A DNA stretch of 64,000 bases. Source: Rathayibacter sp. VKM Ac-2759 (GTDB lineage Bacteria; Actinomycetota; Actinomycetes; Actinomycetales; Microbacteriaceae). The notes below the pieces were generated by a model, which saw nothing but the letters and a program-made list of their open reading frames with translations, searched no databases and had not been told where the DNA came from. The position numbers and the translations under genes are program-made. The DNA lies in the NCBI RefSeq assembly GCF_009834225.1, contig NZ_CP047176.1, forward strand, positions 1,550,001 through 1,614,000, given 5' to 3'. Positions 16,280 through 24,399 of the stretch are shown piece by piece. Position 1 is the first letter of the stretch, and every line of letters starts with the position of its first letter.

Positions 16280-16960
16280 GTGGCTCGAGAAATCGGTGCG
16301 CACATGATGCTGGCCGAGTGGCTGTTCGTGGAGACGGTCGCCGATCTGCGCAACCGCAGCCGTGACCCAGCGTCTCGGCGCCGGTACGAGCTGCTTGGCA
16401 TTGCACCGTTGCTTCGGAAGCTTCTCACCGATCGCGGTGACCCCTTGCTCGTAACCGTCAGGCGGGCACGACACGAAATCACGCCGGGATTCCGGATTCG
16501 ACCGTGGCAGGTTCCTGGTAGCGCAGACGAGTCGCTCAACTATCTGATTCGCTTGAGCGGTCCTGAGCTTGTTGGCGACGCGGCGACTGACGCGCTGATG
16601 GCGGATCAATTCCTTGCGGCGAGAGTTGGGATGATTGAGGGTCAGGACCTGTCCGTCAAGCAGGTCATCCGCTACTACGCCCATGTCGAGGGTGGCGTCC
16701 ACTTCGGTGACCCGGACGAAGACGGTCAAGAAGCGATGAGCAGTATGGCTCCCGTGCTGCTGGGGCACACTACGGGGCAGATCGAGATTCTTGGATACCT
16801 CGGGCAGGTCGTCGTCGACGCTCTGACGCCGCTGTGCGATTCGATTCTCACTTCGCCCACGATCGTCCCGGAGATGCACCGCCTCAACCGCTCGGGCTTC
16901 TACGACCATCACTGGACCACGGAGCACCACGCGAAACGCCAACCAAAGACAATTCGATGA
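16280..16960 (+). CDS. Hypothetical protein, first gene of an orphan coupled pair
   Basis: 226 residues from GTG 16280, with a strong GAGGAGG ribosome site 7 bases upstream. No domain is recognised. The N-terminal 60 residues are helical, with the basic segment RNRSRDPASRRRYELLG. The middle has VKQVIRYYAHVEGGVHFGDP near residue 127, a His-rich patch, and the tail is basic with DHHWTTEHHAKR. The TGA overlaps the ATG of the next gene, so the two are almost surely made together. Its position at the island edge among defence-like cargo suggests a two-protein system, but nothing in the sequence says what it does. Confidence 0.65.
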   Translation: MAREIGAHMMLAEWLFVETVADLRNRSRDPASRRRYELLGIAPLLRKLLTDRGDPLLVTVRRARHEITPGFRIRPWQVPGSADESLNYLIRLSGPELVGDAATDALMADQFLAARVGMIEGQDLSVKQVIRYYAHVEGGVHFGDPDEDGQEAMSSMAPVLLGHTTGQIEILGYLGQVVVDALTPLCDSILTSPTIVPEMHRLNRSGFYDHHWTTEHHAKRQPKTIR

Positions 16961-17751
16961 CAGGCCTCGCAGAGAGAGCCGAGCGGATTGCAGCACATTT
17001 GGTCGGCTACGAAACCGGTGCCAAGGTCGTTCCTCATGACATCGACGGTCGACAAAGTGCTGTCGACTATTTACTTGTCTGGCCGGACGGACGCCGTGGC
17101 GCTCTTGAAGTAACGCTCGTCATAGATAGAGCGTCAATCGCATGGCAAGGCATGGCGATGAAAGAGGGCTGGCGTTGGCCGGCGGCCAGCTCGTGGGAGT
17201 TCCGCTCAGCTGGGCCAAATTTTCCCTACAAGTTCGTACGGCGAGCGGTTTTGCGGGCAGTCGCGCTCTGCGACGCCCACGGTGCAGACCGGCCCGAAGA
17301 GCTGCCCCTGGCGGTACTTGAAGACGAGCTAGAACTGGCGCAGTTCCTCGCCGAGGAGCTCGGCACGCTCCGACGTGCGAAGCTCGATCCTGGCGTGGTG
17401 ATTTACCAGTCCATGCACGCAGAGTTCGTCGACAATGCTCCTTCCGATTTCGCTCGGGTCGTCGAGACCTTGCATGGAGAACCCCACATGGCGTCGCATC
17501 TCAAGAAGCTGAGGCGCACGGCAGATGTTTCAGAGCGCCACCTGTTCTTGGTTCCGACGGACGATGTGCTGCCGGCCCGATTCTTCACCGATGATTTCCA
17601 GCCGCCCATTTCTGCTCCAGCGGGCTTCGGCTCCGTTGATGCGCTTTGGATCTGGTCGAACTACTGGCACCGGTACCTCGCGTTCCGGAACGATTCGTGG
17701 GCTTGGGTCGACTTCCCGCCCCGTGTTCAAGCACCAGCGGGTACTACATAA
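16957..17751 (+). CDS. Hypothetical protein, possible PD-(D/E)xK-like fold
   Basis: 264 residues from the ATG that overlaps the previous stop (ATGA). A stretch near residues 28-47 reads SAVDYLLVWPDGRRGALEVT. An Asp, then a hydrophobic strand ending in ExT after a turn, is reminiscent of the PD-(D/E)xK nuclease core, although the usual lysine is replaced. Similar AVDYxL...GALEV proteins occur in actinobacterial islands. The C-terminal part ends with DALWIWSNYWHRYLAF near residue 229, rich in aromatics. Nuclease function is speculation. An upstream in-frame extension to 16834 overlaps coding sequence and is not needed. Confidence 0.6.
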   Translation: MTGLAERAERIAAHLVGYETGAKVVPHDIDGRQSAVDYLLVWPDGRRGALEVTLVIDRASIAWQGMAMKEGWRWPAASSWEFRSAGPNFPYKFVRRAVLRAVALCDAHGADRPEELPLAVLEDELELAQFLAEELGTLRRAKLDPGVVIYQSMHAEFVDNAPSDFARVVETLHGEPHMASHLKKLRRTADVSERHLFLVPTDDVLPARFFTDDFQPPISAPAGFGSVDALWIWSNYWHRYLAFRNDSWAWVDFPPRVQAPAGTT

Positions 17752-17757
17752 TCGGCG

Positions 17758-17778
17758 GGATGAAACTCGAATTCATCC
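17758..17778 (+). terminator. Hairpin after the orphan pair
   Basis: GGATGAA and TTCATCC form a perfect 7-bp stem with a 7-base loop, starting 7 bases past the stop. No T-run follows, so it is a weak or non-canonical terminator. Confidence 0.35.
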
Positions 17779-17946
17779 GCAAGTCGGGGAACTGAGATCA
17801 CGAATATGGCAGTTCTGTGGCCCGGGAAGTGAAGTGGACCAATCAGGTGACCAACAGTCTGCAAATTATGCAAAACGTGACGCGCAGAGCATGCCGTGAA
17901 AGGTGAAACCCCAGATCAGGTGGCCCGGGAGTTTTGTTCCTGGCAC

Positions 17947-17990
17947 CTGGGGGTCAAGGGGTCGCAGGTTCAAATCCTGTCAGCCCGACA
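17947..17990 (+). mobile_element. Attachment site: 3' fragment of tRNA-Pro(GGG)
   Basis: The stretch reads as the anticodon loop CTGGGGG, the 3' anticodon strand TCAAG, the T arm (GCAGG, loop TTCAAAT, CCTGT) and acceptor strand CAGCCCG plus discriminator A. The 5' bases that should pair (CTTGA before the loop) are absent; GGCAC is there instead. So this is a displaced 3' end, not a working tRNA. The native terminator follows on the right, so the original gene read left to right, and the rebuilt tRNA should lie at the island's left end, outside the window. The isotype is inferred from the GGG anticodon loop. Confidence 0.8.
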
Positions 17991-17994
17991 GAAA

Positions 17995-18024
17995 GCCCTG
18001 ATGAGACACTGTTCTCATCGGGGC
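17995..18024 (+). terminator. Terminator of the original tRNA-Pro gene
   Basis: GCCCTGATGAGA and TCTCATCGGGGC form a 12-bp stem with one G-T wobble and a 6-base loop, followed by TTCGT. Its place four bases after the tRNA end is typical. Confidence 0.75.
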
Positions 18025-18299
18025 TTCGTCATGTCCGGGGTGGGATCGCGCGCCTCCTGCCCGGCTGCCGGGGGATCAGCGTGCTCGAGCACCGCGACCT
18101 CATCGGCACCCGCTCCCGGCACTCTGCTCGGGCTGACCGCTCGCGGGAGTCCCTCGTGGAGAGGGCCCGAGGCGACGGACAGGACGTGCGCCCAGCGGCC
18201 AGGCCGCGCACCAGCCGAAGGCGCCCGTGGGTTCCCTGCCGGAGCCGGAGGCGCCGGGAGGCCGGCGGTGCCGCCGCGACGATCCGCCACAATCGACGC

Positions 18300-18632
18300 A
18301 TGATCACCATCCACCTCCGCTACCAGATCGATCCCGAGCAGCTCGACACCTTCACCGAGTACGGCCGGCGCTGGATCCGTCTCGTGAACCGGCTCGGTGG
18401 TGACCACCACGGCTACTTCCTCCCGGCGGAAGGCGACAACGACGAGGCGTTCGCCCTGTTCAGCTTCCCGTCGCTCGCCGCGTATGAGCAGTACCGTCGT
18501 GCCGCCGAGACGGACCAGGAGTGCATCGACGCCTACGAGCTCGTGCGGGGCACGGGCTGCATCGTCCGCTTCGAGCGTCGCTTCCAGACGCCGCTGTTCG
18601 GTGACGCGGCGGTCATGGGCGAACCGGCCTGA
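18300..18632 (+). CDS. NIPSNAP family protein
   Basis: 110 residues. The pattern MITIHLRYQIDPEQLDTF, WIRLVNRLGGDHHGYFLP and ALFSFPSLAAYEQYR is that of NIPSNAP/ferredoxin-like (dimeric alpha-beta barrel) proteins. These are small cytosolic proteins; biochemical roles are mostly unknown. The ATG at 18300 is the natural family start; the long in-frame extension upstream crosses the tRNA fragment and is not coding. This is the first chromosomal gene right of the island. Confidence 0.8.
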   Translation: MITIHLRYQIDPEQLDTFTEYGRRWIRLVNRLGGDHHGYFLPAEGDNDEAFALFSFPSLAAYEQYRRAAETDQECIDAYELVRGTGCIVRFERRFQTPLFGDAAVMGEPA

Positions 18633-18800
18633 CCGCCCCTCGGCTGCCGCCGGCGGGCGCAGGAGGCTGCGCTGCCCGCCGTGAGACGACCTCGGCGACG
18701 CCGCAGCCGATCGGGACGCCCGAGACCGCCGCCGGGAACTCGGCCGTCCGAGTCGATCGAGCGACTCCGATCGCAGGAGCACGTCCGCGATGATGGGCGG

Positions 18801-19523
18801 ATGTACGGGAACCGTCTCGCGCGCTGGGAGCGCGCTGCCGAGTGGCCGCTGACGATCTGCGCGTCGGTGTTCCTCGCCGCCTATGCGACCCAGATCCTCG
18901 CGCGACCGGATGGACCTCTCGAGGCCGTCGCAGAAGTACTGCTCTGGGGAACGTGGGCCGTGTTCCTCGTCGACTACCTCGCGCGCCTGGCGCTCGCGGA
19001 GGATCGCGGGCGGTGGTTCACGCGGCATCTGCTCGATCTCGCCGTGGTCGCCCTGCCGATGCTCCGGCCGCTGCGCCTCATGAGATTCCTCACGATCATC
19101 TCGCTCATCCAGCGCAACGCCGGGTCGATGCTGCGCGGCAAGGTGGTGGTCTACACCGTCGGCGCGACGGCCCTGACGATCCTGGTGGCGGCACTGGCGG
19201 TGCTGGACGCGGAACGGGGAGGCGGTGGTCCGATCCGGGACTTCGGCGACGCGATCTGGTGGGCGTTCGTCACCGTGACCACCGTCGGCTACGGCGACTT
19301 CGTGCCGGTGAGTGTGACCGGGCGCGTCGTCGCCGTCGGCCTCATGGTCGGCGGCATCGCGCTGATCGGTGTGGTCACGGCGACGCTCGCTTCATGGATC
19401 GTCGAGCAGGTCTCGCTCGAGACGGAGAAGACGGCGGCGGCGACGGAGGAGCAGGTGGAGGCGCTCCGCGACGAGATCGCGCAGCTCAAGGAGTTGATCC
19501 GCGACCTGCGTCCGTCGCTCTGA
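18801..19523 (+). CDS. Voltage-gated-type potassium channel
   Basis: 240 residues. Several hydrophobic segments are followed by the pore helix and selectivity filter TVTTVGYGDF (about residues 158-167), the K+ channel signature, then an inner helix to about 200. An Arg-spaced segment LRPLRLMRFLTIISLIQR near 90 looks like an S4 voltage sensor. The C-terminus (about 205-240) is a likely coiled coil for tetramer assembly (EEQVEALRDEIAQLKELI). It is an inner-membrane channel for K+ homeostasis. The start at 18801 is chosen because upstream in-frame codons form an Arg-rich stretch unlike protein. Confidence 0.88.
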   Translation: MYGNRLARWERAAEWPLTICASVFLAAYATQILARPDGPLEAVAEVLLWGTWAVFLVDYLARLALAEDRGRWFTRHLLDLAVVALPMLRPLRLMRFLTIISLIQRNAGSMLRGKVVVYTVGATALTILVAALAVLDAERGGGGPIRDFGDAIWWAFVTVTTVGYGDFVPVSVTGRVVAVGLMVGGIALIGVVTATLASWIVEQVSLETEKTAAATEEQVEALRDEIAQLKELIRDLRPSL

Positions 19524-19545
19524 GCTCCGCCGCTTCAGCGCTCCT

Positions 19546-20994
19546 CTACCGACCGATCTTCGCGTGACTCCGCGAGTAGGCGAAGTAGATCGCGAAGCCG
19601 ATCGCGAGCCAGATCAGGAAGCGCAGCCAGGTCTCGATGGAGAGGTTCAGCATCAGGTAGGTGCAGATCAGGGCGGAGAGGCCGGGCAGCCACGGGTTGA
19701 GCGGGACGCGGAAGCCGCGCTTGAGCTCGGGGCGCTTGCGGCGCAGGACGATGACGCCGACCGAGACGAGCACGAAGGCCGAGAGGGTTCCGATGTTCAC
19801 CATCTCCTCGAGGACGCCGATCGGGGTGAAGCCGGCGAGCAGGGCGACGATAACGGTCACGACGGCGGAGGTGACCCACGGGGTGCGCAGGCGCGGGTGC
19901 ACCGTCGCGAGGCTCTGGGGGAGCAGGCCGTCGCGGGACATCGCGAAGATGATGCGCGTCGCTCCGATGAGCAGGGTCAGCACCACCGTGGTGAGGCCCG
20001 CGACGGCGCCCGCCGAGATGACCGTCGCCATCCAGGTCTGGCCGTGGTACGCGAAGGCGTTGGCCAGGGCCGCGGAGGGGTCGAGCTCGCGGTAGGGGAC
20101 CATCCCGGTCACGACGAGGGCGACGGCGCAGTAGAGCACGGTGCAGATGACGAGGGAGGCGATGATGCCGATGGGCATGTCGCGCTGAGGGTTGCGGGTC
20201 TCCTCGGCGGTCGTGGCGACCACGTCGAAGCCGATGTACGCGAAGAAGACCAGTGAGGCGCCGGCGATGATGCCGCCGACACCGAAGGTCGCGGGCTCGA
20301 TGCCCGACACGAACTGCAGGAGCGGCTGGGTGAGCCCCGATGCGGCCTGCGTCGCCTCCGCCGGCGGGATGAAGGGCGAGTAGTTGGCCGTGTTCACGAA
20401 CTGCAGGCCGGCGATGATGACGAACAGCACGATGAAGAGCTTCACGGCGACGAGCACGAGGTTGACGCGCAGCGACTCCTTGATGCCGAAGGTCATCAGG
20501 GCGCCGAGCACCAGGACCAGCAGGATCGCGGGGAGGTCGACGACTCCGCCGTACGAGACCGCCGCGGGCAGAGTGATGCCGAGCTGCTGGAGGAACGAGC
20601 CGAGATAGGCGCTCCAGCCCTGCGCGACCACGCTCGCACCGAGGAACAGCTCGAGAATGAGGTCCCAGCCGATGATCCACGCGAAGAGCTCGCCGAGCGA
20701 CGCGTACGAGAACGTGTAGGCCGACCCCGAGACGGGCACGGTGGAGGCGAACTCCGCGTAGCACATGGCCGCGAGGGCGCAGGCGAAGGCGGCGACGACG
20801 AAGCTCAGCACGATCGCGGGGCCTGCGATGTCGTGGGCCGCGCGCCCGGTGAGGGTGAAGATGCCGGCGCCGATGACGACTCCGACGCCGAACACCGTGA
20901 GGTCGAGCGCGCTCAGCGACTTCTTGAGGCGGAACTCGGGCTCATCGGTGTCGGCGATCGACTGCTCGACGGACTTGGTGCGGAGGAGGCTCAC
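19546..20994 (-). CDS. APC-superfamily amino-acid permease
   Basis: 482 residues with about 12 hydrophobic segments. The first helix carries VIGAGIFTLTG (about residue 40), the APC substrate-binding loop. A charged N-terminus with EFRLKKSLSALDL precedes it. Overall it is closest to cationic amino-acid transporter (CAT/YfnA-like) permeases. It should import an amino acid with H+ at the membrane; specificity is unclear. Its promoter may include TATATT (reverse strand) about 50 bases upstream. It is convergent with the K+ channel gene. Confidence 0.87.
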   Translation of the reverse strand: MSLLRTKSVEQSIADTDEPEFRLKKSLSALDLTVFGVGVVIGAGIFTLTGRAAHDIAGPAIVLSFVVAAFACALAAMCYAEFASTVPVSGSAYTFSYASLGELFAWIIGWDLILELFLGASVVAQGWSAYLGSFLQQLGITLPAAVSYGGVVDLPAILLVLVLGALMTFGIKESLRVNLVLVAVKLFIVLFVIIAGLQFVNTANYSPFIPPAEATQAASGLTQPLLQFVSGIEPATFGVGGIIAGASLVFFAYIGFDVVATTAEETRNPQRDMPIGIIASLVICTVLYCAVALVVTGMVPYRELDPSAALANAFAYHGQTWMATVISAGAVAGLTTVVLTLLIGATRIIFAMSRDGLLPQSLATVHPRLRTPWVTSAVVTVIVALLAGFTPIGVLEEMVNIGTLSAFVLVSVGVIVLRRKRPELKRGFRVPLNPWLPGLSALICTYLMLNLSIETWLRFLIWLAIGFAIYFAYSRSHAKIGR

Positions 20995-21082
20995 GGTGGT
21001 TCTCTCTGTGTGCGGTGGATCGAGGCGCGAGGGCCACTCCGGGAATATAGCGGCGTCGGCGCCCGGAGCCCGCGAGAGCCGC

Positions 21083-22798
21083 TCACCGACGCGACGGCGC
21101 GCTCCACGCCTCCCACAGTCGCGCGTAGCGACCGCCGGACGCGAGCAGCTCGGCGTGGGTCCCCTCCTCGGCGATGCGGCCCGCCTCCATCAGGACGACG
21201 TGGTCGGCGGTCTCGGCCTGGGTGAGGCGGTGCGCGACGACCAGCGCGGTGCGGCCGCGCAGCACTTCCGATGCGGCGCGTTCGAGGCGCCCGGCGTCGA
21301 TCGACCCCGCCTCGGCGGTGGCCTCGTCGAGGATGACGGTCGCGGGGTCGGCCAGCAGCACCCGGGCGAGGGCCAGCTGCTGCGCCTCGGCGGGAGTGAG
21401 CGCCGAGCCGGAGGCGCCGAGCACGCCCTCCAGCCCGATGCGTCTCAGCAGAGGCGCGGCACCGACTCGGCGGAGCGACTCCGTCAGGTCGGCGTCGGTC
21501 GCGGCGGGAGCGGCGAGCGTGAGGTTGTCGCGCAGTGTCCCGTCGAAGAGGTGCACCTCCTGCGTGACCAGCACCACGGGGTCCCGGCGCGCGACGGAGC
21601 CGACGGTGGGCAGGTGCATCCCGGCGGCGAGCGCCGCGAGCGTGCTCTTGCCGGCACCGGAGGCGCCGACCACCGCGACGGTTCCCCGGGCGGGCACGGT
21701 CACCGAGACGCCCGAGAGCACGGGATGCCCCGGCAGGTGGGCGTAGCCGAGATCCGTGAGCCGGAGTGCGCCGGAGGAGGCCGGGGCGGGCGCCTCGGCA
21801 CCCGCCTCCTCCGCGGCGATCACGCCGACGATCCGTCCGAGGGAGGCGAGAGCCGACTGCAACTCGTCGACGATGAAGAGCAGCTGGTTGATCGGCCCGA
21901 ACAGGCGCAGGAACAGCAGCATCGCGGCGGTCGTGCCGCCGAGCGTGCCGGCTCCGCTCGAGACCAGGACGAAGCCCACCACGAGCAGTGCGCTCATGCC
22001 CAGGTACTCGGCGAGGTTGAGCCGGGCGAAGAAGCCGTTCTGGATCGCGCGGGCGCGCATCGTGAGCCGCACGACCTCCCACGAGGCCGCCGCGATGAGC
22101 TGCAGATGCCGGTGCCCGAGACCGTAGGCGCGCACCGACTCGAGACCGCGCAGCGAGTCGAGGAGGTGCTGCGCGCGGTCGGACATCGCGGCGCGCTCGC
22201 CGGCGTAGACCTCGGGCGCCTCGCGGAGGTACCAGCGGACGGCGAGCACGTGCACGGGGACGACGACGAGCATCGCTGCGGCGTAGCGGAGGTCGAGGGC
22301 GGCCATGCCGACGAGGGTCACGGCGATCGTGACGAGCGCGCCGCCGAGGGCCGGGACGACGCTCGGGACGGCGCTCGAGACCTCCGCCACGTCGTCGCCG
22401 GCGCGCGCGATCAGGTCTCCGGTGCCCGCTCGCTCGACGCGCGACGGGGGGAGGCGGAACGCGGCCTCGACCATCCGCTCCCGCACGTCGGCCAGCATCC
22501 GCTCGACGAGGCGCGAGGCGGCGACGACCCCGATCGCCGACAGCACGGCGCCGGCGACGACCGCTGCCGCCATCACGAGACCCAGCCGCCCGATCAGTGC
22601 GGGGTCGTCGGCGCCCGTGCTGAGGGAGTCGACGACGAGGCCCAGCGCGACGGGCGGCACGATGCCGGCGACGGCCGCAGCGACGAGGACGAGCGCGAGC
22701 GGCAGGAGCAGCAGGCGACGACGGCCGAGCGCCCGCCACACCTCGCGGAGGACGACGCGGCCCCGCGCGACGGGGAGGCGATCGGAGGCGGCGGTCAC
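21083..22798 (-). CDS. ABC exporter half (permease-ATPase fusion), catalytic-ATPase subunit
   Basis: 571 residues from GTG. Residues 1-300 are a six-helix exporter membrane domain. The ATPase domain has Walker A GASGAGKST, Walker B VILDEATAE with the catalytic Glu, and a switch His in VVAHRLTQ. Its signature motif is degenerate: LTPAEAQ replaces LSGGQ. The paired upstream gene has the opposite defect, so the two should form a heterodimer with one working ATP site. It is the last gene of the iron-siderophore operon, overlapping its partner by GTGA. It probably moves a siderophore or ferri-siderophore, by analogy with mycobacterial IrtAB. Confidence 0.85.
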   Translation of the reverse strand: MTAASDRLPVARGRVVLREVWRALGRRRLLLLPLALVLVAAAVAGIVPPVALGLVVDSLSTGADDPALIGRLGLVMAAAVVAGAVLSAIGVVAASRLVERMLADVRERMVEAAFRLPPSRVERAGTGDLIARAGDDVAEVSSAVPSVVPALGGALVTIAVTLVGMAALDLRYAAAMLVVVPVHVLAVRWYLREAPEVYAGERAAMSDRAQHLLDSLRGLESVRAYGLGHRHLQLIAAASWEVVRLTMRARAIQNGFFARLNLAEYLGMSALLVVGFVLVSSGAGTLGGTTAAMLLFLRLFGPINQLLFIVDELQSALASLGRIVGVIAAEEAGAEAPAPASSGALRLTDLGYAHLPGHPVLSGVSVTVPARGTVAVVGASGAGKSTLAALAAGMHLPTVGSVARRDPVVLVTQEVHLFDGTLRDNLTLAAPAATDADLTESLRRVGAAPLLRRIGLEGVLGASGSALTPAEAQQLALARVLLADPATVILDEATAEAGSIDAGRLERAASEVLRGRTALVVAHRLTQAETADHVVLMEAGRIAEEGTHAELLASGGRYARLWEAWSAPSRR

Positions 22799-24399
22799 CG
22801 GCGCGCCTCCGCGAGGCCGTCGACCACGCGGTCGGCGACGGCGAGGAGAGCGGGGGAGCGCGAGACGACCACGGTGCGGTGCTCGCCGCGCACGGAGCGC
22901 AGGCGGGAGGCGATCGCGGACTCGGTCACCGCGTCGACCGCGGTCGTGGGGTCGTGCAGCACGAGGACGGGGGCGTCCTGTGCGAGCGCGCGCGCCAGCG
23001 CCACCCGCTGGCGCTGACCGCCCGAGAGCGAGGATCCGCCTTCGCCGACGTCACCGTCCAGTCCTCCCGGGAGGATCTCGGCGAGCTCGTCGCACCCTGC
23101 GGCGGTGAGTGCCGCCGCGGCGCGGGCGGAGTCGACGCCGTGCAGTCGCACGTTCTCGAGCACGCTGCCCGAGAACAGGTGGGAGGCGTGCGGAGCGAAC
23201 AGGGCGTCGGGATGCGCCGCGCGGATCCCGGCCAGGACCGCATCGGCCGCTGCTCCGTCGGTCGCGACCGCGACGATCTCGACCGCCGACATCCCGTCGA
23301 TCAGCGACCGGAGCGGTAGCGAGGGCGGTTCTGGCCCGGTCGGCACGGACGCGATCGGCTCCGACTCGGTCGGCTCGGACTCCGGCAGCAGCTCGAGGAG
23401 GCGCGCGGCCGACGCGGTCGCCGTCGCCCACCACGAACCCGCCTCCCGCGCCGCGTTCTGCAGCGGGTCGACGAGGAACTGGGTCAGCCCGACCACCGTC
23501 ACGAACTCACCGAGACCCAGTCGTCCCGCCACGGCCAGGAGGGCGGCCGCGACGGCGACGGCCGTGAGGAGGAGTCCCGTCGCGAGGTCCATGACCCCGC
23601 CGAGCACGCCCTCCGCGCGGCGAGCGCGCACCGTGCTCTCGAGAGCCGCCCGGCTCGCGCTGCGGTAGCGGCGGGACGCCTCCTCCTCGGCGCCGATGCC
23701 GCGGAGGACGCGGTAGCCGGCCATGAGGTCGGCCGCCCTGCCCGCCGCGGTCGCGGCCGCCTCCTGCTCGTCACCGCTGCGACGTCGCAGACCGCGACCG
23801 GCGAGCTCGGTCGCCCCCAGGAGCAGCGGCGCGCCCAGAAGCACCGCGAGACCGAGCGGCCACGACAGGGTGAGCAGCACGGCTCCTCCGAAGAGCACCG
23901 CGGCGAGCTGACCGACGGGGTGCACGCCGATCTCGACGGCCAGCGAGAGCCGGTTGACGTCGGAGGTCGCCAGCGAGAGGGCGACACCCGGCTGATCGGA
24001 GCGCCTGCCGGTGCGCGCCGAGCGCAGCAGCAGCCGCTCGGCGACGAGACTCCGGAGGCGGTGCTGCACCACGAGCATGCCGAGCTCGCCGAGACGCGAG
24101 CCGAACCGCCACGAGAACGAGAGGAGCGCGAAGTCGGCCGCGAGCAGGACGAGCCAGAGCAGCAGCTGCGCCGGGTCCCCGGTGGAGACGGCGCGTTCGA
24201 TGGCGAGGCCGATCAGCACCGGGACCAGTGCCTCGCCGATCTGATGGCTGATCGAGAGAGCGGCGGCGGGCACGGTGAACCGGCGGGCGCCGGTGAGGAC
24301 GCGGAGGGTCAACCGCGCCGGAGTCGTCGACGCGTCGATGCGTATCGTCCGCGCAGGGATCGGCTCCGGCGGCGCCTGGAGGAGCATGCGGCGCGTCAT
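22795..24399 (-). CDS. ABC exporter half with degenerate ATPase domain
   Basis: 534 residues. The membrane domain is at about 30-320. The nucleotide domain is reduced: where the P-loop should be it reads VEIVAVATDGAAADA, with no GxxGxGKS. The signature SLSGGQRQRVALARAL is intact. Walker B is VLVLHDPTTAVD, with Pro in place of the catalytic Glu, and the switch His is a Ser (VVVSRSP). Its LSGGQ would complete the partner's ATP site, while its own site must be dead. It overlaps both neighbours by four bases. A membrane heterodimer partner for siderophore traffic is the likely role. Confidence 0.82.
   Translation of the reverse strand: MTRRMLLQAPPEPIPARTIRIDASTTPARLTLRVLTGARRFTVPAAALSISHQIGEALVPVLIGLAIERAVSTGDPAQLLLWLVLLAADFALLSFSWRFGSRLGELGMLVVQHRLRSLVAERLLLRSARTGRRSDQPGVALSLATSDVNRLSLAVEIGVHPVGQLAAVLFGGAVLLTLSWPLGLAVLLGAPLLLGATELAGRGLRRRSGDEQEAAATAAGRAADLMAGYRVLRGIGAEEEASRRYRSASRAALESTVRARRAEGVLGGVMDLATGLLLTAVAVAAALLAVAGRLGLGEFVTVVGLTQFLVDPLQNAAREAGSWWATATASAARLLELLPESEPTESEPIASVPTGPEPPSLPLRSLIDGMSAVEIVAVATDGAAADAVLAGIRAAHPDALFAPHASHLFSGSVLENVRLHGVDSARAAAALTAAGCDELAEILPGGLDGDVGEGGSSLSGGQRQRVALARALAQDAPVLVLHDPTTAVDAVTESAIASRLRSVRGEHRTVVVSRSPALLAVADRVVDGLAEARR

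Larger units (their letters stand above)
1..17990. mobile_element. Right part of a tRNA-Pro-integrated mobilizable genomic island
   Basis: Base composition and codon use differ from the very GC-rich DNA that begins near 18000: island genes use many more A/T third positions. The island carries a MobF relaxase and a run of genes typical of defence cargo, and it stops at a 3' tRNA-Pro fragment whose natural terminator follows on the chromosomal side. No integrase, excisionase, VirB4/TraC-like ATPase or coupling protein is visible. They may lie left of position 1, or the element may be only mobilizable. The left boundary is outside the window, so the extent given is partial. The tRNA fragment and composition shift are seen directly; the assignment as one single element is inference. 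Confidence 0.8.
17752..18299. other. Island-chromosome junction region
   Basis: About 550 bases without a protein gene. It holds the hairpin at 17758, an AT-richer stretch to about 17890, the tRNA-Pro fragment at 17947-17990, its terminator at 17995-18024, and then very GC-rich chromosomal DNA leading to the NIPSNAP gene, in which nothing else is seen. Confidence 0.6.

Noticed and set aside
17947..17990. A functional tRNA-Pro gene
   Set aside because: Only the 3' part is present; the 5' acceptor, D arm and 5' anticodon strand are missing.
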